Positions 1 through 8,244 of a DNA stretch of 40,283 bases are shown piece by piece. Each line of letters begins with the position of its first letter. Position 1 is the stretch's first letter. The stretch comes from Burkholderiales bacterium RIFCSPHIGHO2_12_FULL_69_20 (GTDB lineage: Bacteria > Pseudomonadota > Gammaproteobacteria > Burkholderiales > Burkholderiaceae_C), in assembly GCA_001770815.1 (NCBI GenBank), contig MESD01000004.1, forward strand, positions 31,986 through 72,268, read 5' to 3'. The notes beneath the pieces are model-generated. The model had not been told where the DNA came from and made no database searches. It saw only the letters and a program-made list of their open reading frames with translations. The translations under genes and the position numbers were made by a program.

Positions 1-1
1 G

Positions 2-682
2 CTGCCGTTCGACACCGCCGGCCGGCCGCCGCGCCCGCTGGCGCCGACGATCCACCAGGCGCTGGCCGCGCTGCCGCGCCCGCGCAAGCACTACCAGTGG
101 TTCTACAGCCAGCGCGAGGCCAATGCCGACCTGCTGCACTGCCCGCAGGGCGTGCACGACCTGCTGCGCGCCTACTACCACCACAAGAGCGCCGATTGGC
201 CGGGCAATCAGCCCCAGGCGCTGGCCGGCTGGACCGCCGAGCAGCTGGCGCTGATGCCCACCTACTACGTGATGGACCTGGCGCAGGGCATGGCCGAGAC
301 CGTGGCGCGCGAGATGCCCAGCGCCGCGCAGATCGCCGCCTGCCGCTGGCTGCCCGACGCGGCGCTGGCCGTCTACAGCGCCGAGTACCGGCGCACCGGC
401 TTCCAGGGCGGGCTGAACTGGTACCGCTGCAGCGGCGGCGAAGCACACCAGGCCGAACTGCAGGTGTTTGCCGGGCGCCGCATCGAGGTGCCGGCGCTGT
501 TCATCGCCGGGCGCAGTGACTGGGGCATCCACCAGAAGCCGGGGGCCTTGGCGGCGATGCAGGGCCAGGGCTGCGCCGATCTGCGCGGTTGCCACCTGGT
601 CCCCGGTGCCGGGCACTGGGTGCAGCAGGAGCAGCCGGAGGCGGTGAACCGGTTGCTCCTGGATTTCTTGAGCAAGGATTGA
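2..682 (+). CDS. Alpha/beta hydrolase, epoxide-hydrolase-like (5' partial)
   Basis: The reading frame is open from the window edge, so the N-terminus, with the expected oxyanion-hole and nucleophile motifs, is missing. What remains is about 226 residues of the cap and C-terminal half of an alpha/beta hydrolase. An early stretch reading HYQWFYSQREAN resembles the cap entry seen in soluble epoxide-hydrolase-like proteins. Near the end, the strand reading LFIAGRSDWG carries the likely catalytic acid, and GAGHWVQQEQPEAV carries the likely catalytic His followed by the usual final helix. The substrate cannot be told; a haloalkane dehalogenase or other C-C or ester hydrolase of the same fold is possible. 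It ends with TGA at 680-682. A hairpin about 68 bases downstream may end the transcript. Confidence 0.8.
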   Translation: MPFDTAGRPPRPLAPTIHQALAALPRPRKHYQWFYSQREANADLLHCPQGVHDLLRAYYHHKSADWPGNQPQALAGWTAEQLALMPTYYVMDLAQGMAETVAREMPSAAQIAACRWLPDAALAVYSAEYRRTGFQGGLNWYRCSGGEAHQAELQVFAGRRIEVPALFIAGRSDWGIHQKPGALAAMQGQGCADLRGCHLVPGAGHWVQQEQPEAVNRLLLDFLSKD

Positions 683-749
683 ACTGGGCGGCGGGCGTTG
701 GATGGGTGATGGCGGGCCATCGCGGCACGGTCCGGTGACCTTGAGTGAA

Positions 750-775
750 GGCCGGTCTTCCGACGACGACCGGCC
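750..775 (+). terminator. Candidate hairpin downstream of the hydrolase
   Basis: An inverted repeat has 8 bp arms, GGCCGGTC (750-757) and GACCGGCC (768-775), around a 10-base loop. It lies between the hydrolase stop and the toxin-antitoxin operator. No T-tract follows, so it is at best a weak or Rho-assisted terminator. The rest of 683-854 holds nothing I recognise. Confidence 0.35.
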
Positions 776-854
776 CTTGATCTGGCCAGAGGGCGAGGCG
801 GTTCGACTGCCCGAGCGCCGGCCTGGCATGCATCGACAGGGGTCTGGCCGGAAA

Positions 855-870
855 GTAACGTATACGTTAC
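855..870. promoter_or_regulatory. Perfect 16 bp palindrome, likely toxin-antitoxin operator
   Basis: GTAACGTATACGTTAC is its own reverse complement and ends 9 bases before the GTG start of the toxin gene. Antitoxins of this type carry a helix-turn-helix and usually repress their own operon from a palindrome overlapping the promoter or start. Position and symmetry fit that role. The AT-rich centre stands out from the GC-rich surroundings. Confidence 0.6.
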
Positions 871-879
871 CATCATGTC

Positions 880-1238
880 GTGACGAGCCGTGTTGAAGAG
901 TACCTGCGTGAGGACGGCTCGAGCCCCTACAAGGCGTGGTTCGACGGTCTTGAACCGCGTGCCGCGGCGAAGGTCACCACGGCCAAGTTGCGATTGGAGT
1001 TGGGCAACACCTCCAGCGTGAAGTGGTTCGACGGGATGGGTGAATTCGTCATCGACTGGGGCCCGGGCTACCGGATTTACCTCGCGAAGGACGGTGAGCA
1101 ATTGATCGTGCTGTTGGCGGTGGCACCAAGCGCGGGCAGCAGCGCGACATCGATCGTGCGAAGGCTTTGTTCGCGGAGTACAGGGCTTGCAAGAAAGCCC
1201 TGGCCCGCAGCACCGGTAGCAGCCGGACGAAGAGGTGA
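880..1238 (+). pseudogene. RelE/HigB-type toxin (addiction module killer protein), frameshifted
   Basis: The first about 79 codons from GTG 880 match the small RelE/ParE-superfamily killer proteins encoded upstream of HI1420-type antitoxins: a [13 protein letters not shown] segment, then [34 protein letters not shown]. These are ribosome-associated mRNA endonucleases or related toxins. After codon TTG at 1114 the frame loses the family pattern. The minus-one frame from 1116 restores it ([22 protein letters not shown]) and runs to TGA 1236-1238, exactly overlapping the antitoxin start. One G therefore seems to be missing near 1114-1118. Read without correction, the frame continues to 1260 and gives a 126-residue product with a foreign C-terminus. 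The gene is either an inactivated toxin or a sequencing error. I see no slippery heptamer that would suggest programmed frameshifting. Confidence 0.75.
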
Positions 1239-1564
1239 AGTCCATGACATTGACACGTGATTTCAAGCTGACTGTGGTCGAGCGGGTGAAGCGAGATCCG
1301 GCGTTCGCGCAAGCGCTGCTCGACGAAGCGGCCACGCTGTTCCTCAACGGGGAGCCTGAGACGGCGCGACTGATCCTGCGCGACCTGGTCAATGCGACCA
1401 TCGGCTTCGAGCGGCTTGCGACGCTGACCGCCAAGCCGAGCAAGAGCCTGCATCGCATGCTCTCGCCTGCTGGCAATCCCAGCATGGACAACCTTGCTGC
1501 CATCTTCCTCGCCATCCGCGAGCGCCTGAACGTGAATTTCGAGGCCCACTCGGTCGCCGCCTGA
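1235..1564 (+). CDS. Antitoxin of HigA/HI1420 type (XRE-like helix-turn-helix)
   Basis: A 109-residue protein that should neutralise the upstream toxin and repress the operon. The C-terminal half reads [29 protein letters not shown], the usual helix-turn-helix of addiction-module antidote proteins, where the paired helices contact palindromic DNA. GTG 1235 overlaps the restored toxin stop in a GTGA arrangement, which implies translational coupling; ATG 1244 is an alternative start. Toxin-first order is typical of HigBA-like modules. The gene is intact although the toxin looks broken, a common decay state because losing the antitoxin first is lethal. Confidence 0.85.
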   Translation: MKSMTLTRDFKLTVVERVKRDPAFAQALLDEAATLFLNGEPETARLILRDLVNATIGFERLATLTAKPSKSLHRMLSPAGNPSMDNLAAIFLAIRERLNVNFEAHSVAA

Positions 1565-1590
1565 AGCGTTGCCCGGGACTCGCCGCCGCG

Positions 1591-1631
1591 ATGCGCCCGG
1601 ATCGCGGATCTGCCTCAAACCACTTGCGGCG
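1591..1631 (-). repeat. 41 bp dispersed repeat, copy 1 (3' end of ybhN)
   Basis: Aligns without gaps to 8204-8244 with 5 mismatches in 41. It covers the last codons, the stop codon (1615-1617) and the first bases beyond the stop of ybhN. The other copy does exactly the same for rlmN. Confidence 0.75.
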
Positions 1632-2673
1632 GGGCACCGGCCGCGGGGCGTTTTGAAGGCCCCGGGCGACCCCGCGCGGCCGCCTCGCTCAGCGCGTACG
1701 CGGGCAGCGCAAACACCAGCGGCAGCAGGTAGTAGGCAGCGCGGTAGGCCAGCATCGCGGCCAGCAGTTCATGCGCGGGCAACCGCGACCCCAGCGTGGC
1801 CACCACCACGGCTTCCAGCACCCCCAGGTTGGCCGGCACATGCGTCACGACGCCGGCCACGGCCGCCAACAGCATGGTGCCGAGTACGCTGGCGTAGTCG
1901 ATGCGACCGCCGAGCAGACCCCAGGCGATGGCGCCGATGAGCAGCCAGTTGGCGCCGCCCATCACCGCCTGCAGCACGGCGACGCGACCACTGGGCAGCA
2001 CCAGCGTGCGTGTGCGCCAAGTCAGCCGGCGCCGGCGCGCGCAGCGGCACAGCGCCAGGTAGGCCAGCGCCGCCGCCAGCATCACCCCACCGGCTGCTTG
2101 CAGTGCGGTGTCGGGCAGTTGCCAGGTGGCGGGCAGCCGCGGCGGCGCCCACCACAGCACCGCGCCGCCCACCCACAGATAACCGAGCCAGTTCGTCGCC
2201 AGGCTGTAGGCCATGACCTGCAGCACCGTTGGCACCGCCAGCCCCCAGCGGCTGTAAAGGCGCAACCGCAAGCCGACGCTACCGACCCAGGCGCCGAAGT
2301 TGAGGTTGAAGGCGTAGCTGATGGCTGCGATGCCGAGCGTCCGTGCGGCCGACAGGCGGTGGCCGGTGAGCCGGCGTCCCAACAGGTCGAAGCTGGCGAA
2401 CAGGCCGTAACTCGCCAGCGCCAGCGCTGCTGCCGCTGCCAGGCGAGCCGGCGACAGTGACTGCAACGCCTGCCAGACGGCCGGCCAGTCCACCGCGCGC
2501 GCCTGGCGCGCCACCAGCGCCAGCACCAGTGCCGCCAGGCACCAGGGCGCCAGGCGCTTGAACCACCACCAAGTGCGCTGCACGGCCGGCGTGGTCCACC
2601 AGCGCGGGCTTGATGCGCCGCCTGCCGCCCGCTGTGCACGGGCTGCGCGCCGCCCGGATCTGGGTGTGCTCAT
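1615..2673 (-). CDS. ybhN: YbhN/UPF0104-family integral membrane protein (LPG-synthase-like TM domain)
   Basis: A 352-residue polytopic membrane protein with about eight hydrophobic segments (for example residues 43-60, 78-96 and 115-130) and an Arg-rich N-terminal cytosolic tail. Sequence features such as NLNFGAWVGSVGLRLRLYSRWG and GVVTHVPANLGVLEAVVV are typical of the lysylphosphatidylglycerol synthetase transmembrane superfamily to which E. coli YbhN belongs. The molecular function is not settled; a lipid-related role fits its partner. ATG at 2673 overlaps the clsB stop by ATGA, so it is the last gene of a ybhP-clsB-ybhN operon in the same order as in E. coli. It ends inside a dispersed repeat shared with the end of rlmN. 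Confidence 0.85.
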   Translation of the reverse strand: MSTPRSGRRAARAQRAAGGASSPRWWTTPAVQRTWWWFKRLAPWCLAALVLALVARQARAVDWPAVWQALQSLSPARLAAAAALALASYGLFASFDLLGRRLTGHRLSAARTLGIAAISYAFNLNFGAWVGSVGLRLRLYSRWGLAVPTVLQVMAYSLATNWLGYLWVGGAVLWWAPPRLPATWQLPDTALQAAGGVMLAAALAYLALCRCARRRRLTWRTRTLVLPSGRVAVLQAVMGGANWLLIGAIAWGLLGGRIDYASVLGTMLLAAVAGVVTHVPANLGVLEAVVVATLGSRLPAHELLAAMLAYRAAYYLLPLVFALPAYALSEAAARGRPGPSKRPAAGAPPQVV

Positions 2674-3911
2674 TTCGGCTCGACCTGCATCGTGACAACG
2701 CGCGGTGCGGCACCCGGCGATCGCTGCGCCCAGGCCGCAAAGTGGCGCATGGCGTGAAACACGACCAGGCTGCGCAGGGCAATCCAGGCCGACCCCAGCG
2801 GCCCGAGCGTCGGCAACCGCACGCGTTCGCAGCGCTGCTGCATCAGGTGTTCGATCTGCTCGCGCAAGTGCGTGGCAAACGCCGGGTCACGCACCACGAC
2901 GTTGGCTTCCATGTTCAGGCTCAGGCTTGTCGGGTCGAGGTTGCTCGAGCCGACGGTGGCCCAACGGTCGTCCACCACCGCCACCTTGGCGTGCAGCGGA
3001 CGCTCGCTGTAGAGGTGGACGCGCACGCCGGCGCGCATCAGGTAGCGGTACAGCAGCTCGGACGCCCGCTGCGCCCAGGGCAGGTCGGGCCGGCCCTGCA
3101 GCACCAGGTCGACCTGCACGCCGCGCCTGGCCGCGTGGCGCAGGTCGCGCAGCAGCCGGTAGCCGGGAAAGAAGTAGGCGTTGGCGATGAGCACCCGGTG
3201 GTGGGCGCTGCGCACGGCGGCGCGGTAGTGGCGCTCGATGTCGTTGCGGTTGCAGCGGTTGTCGCGTGTCACGAAGGCGGCGCGTGCGCCGAGTTCGGCG
3301 GCCGTGCGGTCGGTGTCGTCGTGCGCGCTCGGCGCGCCGTCCCGGGCCAGGCGCTCGCGCCATCGCTGCAGCCACAGTCGCCGCGCTGGCTGGGGCGCGC
3401 TCAGGCCGGCGCGGCAGAAGGCCTGGATCTGCCGCACCAGCGGGCCCTCGATCTCGACCGCGTAGTCCTGCTTGCCCAGCGGCCCGAAGTCAGCGAGCTG
3501 GTCGGCGCAGTAGTTGATGCCACCGACGAATGCGCGCTGGCCGTCCACCACCACCAGCTTGCGATGCATGCGGCGCAGCATGTTGATGCGGGCGCCGAAC
3601 AGGCGCTGCGCGGGTTCGAAGCTGCGCAGCGCGACACCGGCGTCCTGCAGCGGCTGCATGAACGACGTGGACAGGTCGGGCGAGCCCCAGCCGTCGACCA
3701 GCACGTGCACCTTGGCGCCCCGGCCGGCGGCGCGCAGCAGCACCTGCCGCAGTTCGCGCCCCACCTTGTCGTCGAAGAGGATGAAGGTCTCGAGCAGCAC
3801 CTCGTGCTCGGCCGCATCGATGCTCTGGAATACGCGCGGGTAGTAGCCCTCGCCGTTTTCGAGCAAGGTGATGTGGTTGCCGGGCAGCCAATGCGAGTTC
3901 AAGGCTTTCAT
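2670..3911 (-). CDS. clsB: Cardiolipin synthase B (phospholipase D superfamily)
   Basis: A 413-residue phospholipase-D-fold enzyme that should make cardiolipin at the inner membrane by transferring a phosphatidyl group. Both HKD motifs are intact: HRKLVVVDGQRAFVGGIN near residue 125 and HAKVAVVDDRWATVGSSN near residue 310. The start MKALNSHWLPGN with GNHITLLENGEGYYPRV fits the ClsB subgroup, which lacks the N-terminal membrane helices of ClsA. ATG 3911 overlaps the ybhP stop by ATGA. Open frame continues upstream to 4844, but that part lies antisense to nothing and overlaps ybhP in another frame, so it is not coding. In E. coli ClsB needs or is helped by YbhP/YbhN neighbours, consistent with this gene order. 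Confidence 0.92.
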   Translation of the reverse strand: MKALNSHWLPGNHITLLENGEGYYPRVFQSIDAAEHEVLLETFILFDDKVGRELRQVLLRAAGRGAKVHVLVDGWGSPDLSTSFMQPLQDAGVALRSFEPAQRLFGARINMLRRMHRKLVVVDGQRAFVGGINYCADQLADFGPLGKQDYAVEIEGPLVRQIQAFCRAGLSAPQPARRLWLQRWRERLARDGAPSAHDDTDRTAAELGARAAFVTRDNRCNRNDIERHYRAAVRSAHHRVLIANAYFFPGYRLLRDLRHAARRGVQVDLVLQGRPDLPWAQRASELLYRYLMRAGVRVHLYSERPLHAKVAVVDDRWATVGSSNLDPTSLSLNMEANVVVRDPAFATHLREQIEHLMQQRCERVRLPTLGPLGSAWIALRSLVVFHAMRHFAAWAQRSPGAAPRVVTMQVEPK

Positions 3912-4669
3912 GGCGGCGCTGCCAGCTCGATGTCGGCCGCCAGCGGCGCGTGGTCGGACAGCCGGGACCACGGCCGGCGCGGCAGCTGCAGCGGGCGCGC
4001 CGCCACGACGCCGCGCACGTAGATGCGGTCCAGCCGCAGCAGCGGCCAGCGCGCGGGGAAGCTGCGCGCGTTCTGCCCCCAGGCGCTGCGGAAGACCTCG
4101 TGCAGCCCGCAAGCCGCCAGCAGCGCATCGGCGCGCAGCCGCCAGTCGTTGAAGTCGCCGGCGACGATCAGCGGCGCATCGGGCGGCACCTCGCTGTGCA
4201 CCAGCTGGCACAGCCGCGCCAGCTGGTGGCGTCGGTGCGTCTGGCTGAGCCCGAGGTGCACGCACATCACGTGCAGTTCGCACGCACCGCCTTGGCGCGC
4301 CAGCACGCAGTGCAGCAGCCCGCGCGGCTCGGCGCCCGGCTGCGAGATGTCGTGGTTCTGGCTGCGCAGCACCGGCAGGCGCGACAACACCGCGTTGCCG
4401 TGGTCCTGACCCTCGGCCACCGCGTTGCGGCCGTAGGCGTGCTCGGGCCAGATCGCATCGGCCAGAAACTCGTACTGCGCACCGGCGGCGGCGGCGCTGG
4501 CGCGGCCGGTGCCGCCTTCGACCTCCTGCAGGAACACCAGGTCGCTGCCCAGCGCACGCACGGCGTCGCGCAATTCGCGCAGGACGAATCGGCGGTTGAG
4601 CGCGCTGTAACCCTTGTGGATGTTGACGGTCAGCAGGCGCAGGGTCACCAAGGAGGGAGAGGCATTCAT
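3908..4669 (-). CDS. ybhP: Endonuclease/exonuclease/phosphatase family protein, YbhP-like
   Basis: A 253-residue member of the Mg-dependent EEP superfamily. Visible active-site elements are the early Asn/His strand (LLTVNIHKGYS), the metal-binding Glu (FLQEVEGG), His in MCVHLGLSQTHRRHQ, the VAGDFNDW motif, and the terminal SDHAPLAADIEL motif with the catalytic Asp-His. Its operon position before clsB suggests a phospholipid-linked hydrolase rather than a DNA-repair nuclease. I chose ATG 4669 because the protein then begins just before the first core strand. A TTG at 4738 would add 23 residues of low-complexity Arg/Pro sequence. No clear Shine-Dalgarno precedes either. The next 140 bases (4670-4809) hold no other gene. 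Confidence 0.85.
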   Translation of the reverse strand: MNASPSLVTLRLLTVNIHKGYSALNRRFVLRELRDAVRALGSDLVFLQEVEGGTGRASAAAAGAQYEFLADAIWPEHAYGRNAVAEGQDHGNAVLSRLPVLRSQNHDISQPGAEPRGLLHCVLARQGGACELHVMCVHLGLSQTHRRHQLARLCQLVHSEVPPDAPLIVAGDFNDWRLRADALLAACGLHEVFRSAWGQNARSFPARWPLLRLDRIYVRGVVAARPLQLPRRPWSRLSDHAPLAADIELAAPP

Positions 4670-4809
4670 GCGCGGCTGAGTCTGCAGCCGGCGCCGCGGC
4701 GGCGGCACCGGACGGCGCCGCCATGGCGTGTCGGACAACGCCGCGCCTGCACCCGGGAGCAGCCACTAGGCCAGGTCGGGCCCGGCCGGTGTTTCCGGCC
4801 CCTCGGGCC

Positions 4810-5598
4810 TCACGAGCCCCCCACAAGCCCCTCACGCCCCTCACGCCTTTCTGGCACGGTGGCGCCGTCGCGCACCAGCCGCCCGTCCACGAGCTCGAGC
4901 ACGCGGTCGCAGCGCGCAGCCAGGCGCGGGTCGTGCGTCACCACCAGGAAGGAGGTCTTCAGCTCGGCGTGCATCTGCCGCATCAGCGCGAAGACCTCGT
5001 CGGCCGAACCGGTGTCCAGGTTGCCGGTGGGCTCGTCGGCCAGCACCAGCGGGGGCTCGAGCACCAAGGCGCGCGCGATCGCCACGCGCTGCTGCATGCC
5101 GCCCGACAGCTCGCCCGGACGCTTGCCCATCGCATCGCCCAGGCCAACCGCGGCAAGCACGGCGCGCGCCCGTTCACGCCGTGCCGGCGTGATGCGGCCC
5201 TCGCGCATCAGGGCCGGCAGGGTCACGTTCTCCAGCGCGCTGAAGGCCGGCAGCAGGTGGTGGAACTGGAATACGAAGCCCAGCGTGGAACGCCGGCGCA
5301 GCGTCAGCGTGGCGTCGTCCAGGCCGTTCATCTCGACGCCGTCGATGCGGTAGCTGCCGGCCGTCATGTGCTCGAGCAGGCCCACGATGTTCAACAGCGT
5401 GCTCTTGCCCGAGCCCGACGGGCCGATCAGCGCCGCGAATTCGCCGCGGCCGATGGTGAACGACAGGCCATGCAGCACCTCGGCCTCGTTGGGCAGGCCG
5501 ATGTTGTAGCGCTTGCGGACGCCCTCGAGCGCCAACAGCACGGCCGGTGTTGCGGGCGGTTGTGGGGCCGGTTGTGCGGGCCGGGCGGGTGCGCTCAT
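4810..5598 (-). CDS. ABC transporter ATP-binding protein (MacB/LolD type)
   Basis: A 262-residue ATPase. Walker A (GPSGSGKST), Q-loop ([16 protein letters not shown]), signature LSGGMQQR, Walker B ([12 protein letters not shown]) and the switch His (VVTHD) are all intact. The GNLD variant after Walker B and the overall size are typical of the LolD/MacB/FtsE class that drives MacB-fold permeases by mechanotransmission rather than classical import. ATG 5598 overlaps the permease stop by ATGA. It is the last gene of a three-gene unit encoding periplasmic adaptor, permease and ATPase. The C-terminal tail is Arg/Glu/Gly-rich and not conserved. Confidence 0.9.
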   Translation of the reverse strand: MSAPARPAQPAPQPPATPAVLLALEGVRKRYNIGLPNEAEVLHGLSFTIGRGEFAALIGPSGSGKSTLLNIVGLLEHMTAGSYRIDGVEMNGLDDATLTLRRRSTLGFVFQFHHLLPAFSALENVTLPALMREGRITPARRERARAVLAAVGLGDAMGKRPGELSGGMQQRVAIARALVLEPPLVLADEPTGNLDTGSADEVFALMRQMHAELKTSFLVVTHDPRLAARCDRVLELVDGRLVRDGATVPERREGREGLVGGS

Positions 5599-6815
5599 AG
5601 GCGAATGGCCTGCGCCGGGTCGAGCCTGGCGGCGCGCCGCGCCGGCGCCACCGCGGCGAGCACGCCGCACAGCGTGGCGATGGCGGCCACGCGCAGCGCC
5701 AGCGCCGGCTCGAGCGTGATGTTGAACAGCGGCAGGCCATCGGCGCCGAGCGCGAAGCGCGTGAAGACCCAGATCAGCGCCACCGCCAGCAGCACCCCCA
5801 GCACCGAGCCCAGCGCCCCGACGATGGCGCCCTGCAGCAGGAAGATGCGCAGCACCTGGCCCTGGGTGGCGCCCATCGCGCGCAGGATGCCGATCTCGCG
5901 CTGCTTCTGCACGACAGACACCACCAGCACGCTGGCGATGCCCAGCACCACGACGACCATCACCACGCCGCGGATCACCGCGGTGCTCACCGACTGCGCA
6001 TTCAGCGCCGACACGAGCTGCGCATTGGCCTGCTGCCAGCTCTCGGCCTGGTAGGGCCAGCGCGCGGCGAGGTGGTCAGCCAGCGTCTGTGCCGACCAGA
6101 TGTCGACCAGCGTGAGGTCCAGGCTGGTGGCGCCGCCGGGCAGGCCGACCAGGCTCTGCGCCGTGCGCAGCGGCACGATCACCGTGCGCCGGTTCAGTTC
6201 GCGCACGCCCAGGTCCACCAACGCCGTGACGCGCAGTGAGTCGCTGACGCCACCGGTGACGATGCCCACGCGGTCGCCGACGCGCACGCCCAGGTCGTCG
6301 GCCAGCTCGCGGCCGATGATGCCTTCGCCGGGTTCGAGCCGGGCCGTGCCGTCGACCACCTTGGAACGCAGGCTGACGATGCGGTCGTAGCGGTCGAGAT
6401 CCACCCCCACCAGGGCGATCGCCTTGGACGCTTCGCCGCGCACTGCCAGGCCCGCGGCCGACACCATCGGCGAGACCGCAGCCACCTCGGGCATGGCTTC
6501 GAGCAGCGGCACCAGCAGCTGCCAGTTGCCGATGGAGCGCGGACGCTGCGCACGTGGCTGCGTCTGCACCAGTTCGCGCGTGCCGGTGCTGGCCGGCGCG
6601 CGGGCGGCCAGCACCACGTCGTCGCGCGGGCTCAGCGTCAGGTGCGCCTGTGCGCCCAGCGTCTTCTCGATGGTGTTCTGTTGCAGCCCGGTGATCAGCG
6701 CCGAGATGTAGGCGACCACGGCCACGCCCGCGGCCACGCCGACGATGATCAGCACGGTCTGCATGCGCCCTTCGCGCAGGAAGCGCGTGGCCACGCGGCG
6801 CTCGAATCCCAGCAT
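5595..6815 (-). CDS. ABC transporter permease, MacB/FtsX (LolC/E-like) family
   Basis: A 406-residue permease with the family's four-helix layout. One N-terminal helix (residues about 18-43, [21 protein letters not shown]) is followed by a periplasmic domain of about 220 residues, then three C-terminal helices (about 280-305, 325-350 and 370-395) separated by a loop reading [28 protein letters not shown]. That loop is the classical FtsX coupling region that contacts the ATPase. The protein ends in the usual [16 protein letters not shown]. Next to a membrane fusion protein it probably exports a small molecule, peptide or lipid. Lipoprotein release is less likely because of the adaptor. Confidence 0.9.
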   Translation of the reverse strand: MLGFERRVATRFLREGRMQTVLIIVGVAAGVAVVAYISALITGLQQNTIEKTLGAQAHLTLSPRDDVVLAARAPASTGTRELVQTQPRAQRPRSIGNWQLLVPLLEAMPEVAAVSPMVSAAGLAVRGEASKAIALVGVDLDRYDRIVSLRSKVVDGTARLEPGEGIIGRELADDLGVRVGDRVGIVTGGVSDSLRVTALVDLGVRELNRRTVIVPLRTAQSLVGLPGGATSLDLTLVDIWSAQTLADHLAARWPYQAESWQQANAQLVSALNAQSVSTAVIRGVVMVVVVLGIASVLVVSVVQKQREIGILRAMGATQGQVLRIFLLQGAIVGALGSVLGVLLAVALIWVFTRFALGADGLPLFNITLEPALALRVAAIATLCGVLAAVAPARRAARLDPAQAIRL

Positions 6816-6828
6816 CGCCGGCGTGCCT

Positions 6829-8103
6829 TCAGCGGCCCATGGCGTTGCTCAACGCGGCGCCAGCGTCTTCCTTGGTGCCGCTGCGGGCCGGGGCCGAAGC
6901 GGCAACAGCGGTGGCTACACGCACCCGCTGGCCGGGCGGCGGCGCCGTGCCGATCAGCACCAGTTCACCCGCGCTCAGGCCGTCGAGGATCTCCGCCGCA
7001 TCGAGCGTGCGCAGCCCCAGGCGCACGGGGCGCGCTTCGACGCGCCCATCGCGTGCCAGCCAGACGCTGCTGCCGGTGGATGCGTCGCCGCGCAGTGCGT
7101 CGGCCGGCACCACCAAGGCCTGCGCGCGGCGCGCGGTCTTCACTTCCACCGACAGCGTCATGTCCTCGCGCAGAAAGGCCGGCGTGGGCTGCGACAGCGA
7201 GAACTTGACCTCGATCGCGCCGCGCTGGGCATCGACCACCGGCGCGATCGACAGCACGCGGGCCGTGAAGCGCTGCGTCGGGTAGGCGTCGGCCAGCACA
7301 CCGGCCGTCTGGCCGGGTTGCAGCTGCCCCAGGTAACGCTCGTCCACCTGCGCCACGAGCTGCAGCGGGCCGGCGAGCGCCAGGCTGAGCAAGGCACGCC
7401 CGGGCTGCACGATCTGGCCCGGCTCGACCCTGCGCGACAGCACGCGCGCATCGGCCGGCGCGGTGAGCACGGCTTCGGCCAGGCGGGCCTCGGCGGCGGC
7501 GCGGGCGGCGCTGGCCAATGCCAACTGCGCCTGGGCCTGGGCAACGTCGGTGCCCGGCTCGGCGTTGGCGGCCCGCTGTGCGCGTGCGCCATCGAGTTGC
7601 GCCTGCGCCACCGCCACCGCGCGGCGCACCTCGTCCAGGCGCGCCTGGCTGAGAAAGCCCTTGGCCACGAGGTCCAGCGTGCGCTGCAGTTCGGCCTGCG
7701 CGGCCACCCGCACCGACTCTGCCTGCGCCACACCGGCCTGTGCGGCGCTGCGTCCGGTGCTGCGCAAACCCGCCAGACGCGCGGCGGCCTGGCGTTCGCT
7801 GGCCTGGCTTTGCGCCAGCGCGGCGCGCAATTCGTCGCTCTCTAGCCGCACGAGCACGTCGCCGGTCTTGACCTGCGCGCCTTCGGCCACGGCAACCGCC
7901 TGCACGCGCCCGGTGAGCGTGCTGCCCACTTCGACACGCGACGCGGTGGCCACGCGGGCCGAGAACTGCAGCGTGCGCACCAGCGGCGCCATGCGGGCGC
8001 TGATCGCCGGCACCAGGGGTGCGCGTGTCATCCACCAGGCGACAAGGGCGGCGAAAAGGACAACGGCAAGCACCGCAGTGGCGATGAGAAGGCGGCGCGG
8101 CAT
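6829..8103 (-). CDS. Periplasmic adaptor (HlyD/MacA-type membrane fusion protein)
   Basis: A 424-residue adaptor. An N-terminal signal anchor (residues 5-25, LIATAVLAVVLFAALVAWW) is followed by a beta-barrel/lipoyl half-motif (VGSTLTGRVQAVAVAEGAQVKTGDVLVRLES), a long Ala/Gln/Glu/Arg coiled-coil hairpin (about 95-210), the second lipoyl half (LTAPADARVLSRRVEPGQIVQPGRALLSL), and beta-barrel and membrane-proximal domains. It would bridge the permease to an outer-membrane channel, which is not encoded here. ATG 8103 is chosen because the signal anchor begins straight after it. Open frame to 8325 crosses the rlmN 3' end and a repeat. The permease starts 13 bases downstream. Confidence 0.88.
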   Translation of the reverse strand: MPRRLLIATAVLAVVLFAALVAWWMTRAPLVPAISARMAPLVRTLQFSARVATASRVEVGSTLTGRVQAVAVAEGAQVKTGDVLVRLESDELRAALAQSQASERQAAARLAGLRSTGRSAAQAGVAQAESVRVAAQAELQRTLDLVAKGFLSQARLDEVRRAVAVAQAQLDGARAQRAANAEPGTDVAQAQAQLALASAARAAAEARLAEAVLTAPADARVLSRRVEPGQIVQPGRALLSLALAGPLQLVAQVDERYLGQLQPGQTAGVLADAYPTQRFTARVLSIAPVVDAQRGAIEVKFSLSQPTPAFLREDMTLSVEVKTARRAQALVVPADALRGDASTGSSVWLARDGRVEARPVRLGLRTLDAAEILDGLSAGELVLIGTAPPPGQRVRVATAVAASAPARSGTKEDAGAALSNAMGR

Positions 8104-8203
8104 GGCGTTGATTCTGGCACCCAGGCCCGCGGGCGCTGCCGGCCGTCGAGGCGTGCCGGCCGATCCGATCGCTTGCCGTGGCGCGCCGCTGCCCGCCGGC
8201 GCT

Positions 8204-8244
8204 ATGCGCCCGGACCGCGGATTTGCCTCAACCCACCTGCGCCG
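8204..8244 (-). repeat. 41 bp dispersed repeat, copy 2 (3' end of rlmN)
   Basis: 36 of 41 bases match 1591-1631. The rlmN stop (8228-8230) lies at the same place inside the repeat as the ybhN stop does in copy 1. Confidence 0.75.

Noticed and set aside
1110-1120. Programmed minus-one frameshift in the toxin
   Set aside because: No X-XXY-YYZ slippery heptamer or downstream pseudoknot was visible, so a mutation or sequencing error is simpler.
3912-4844. N-terminal extension of clsB
   Set aside because: The extra sequence is Arg/Ala-rich, matches no family and overlaps ybhP in another frame. The ATG at 3911 with ATGA overlap is the natural start.
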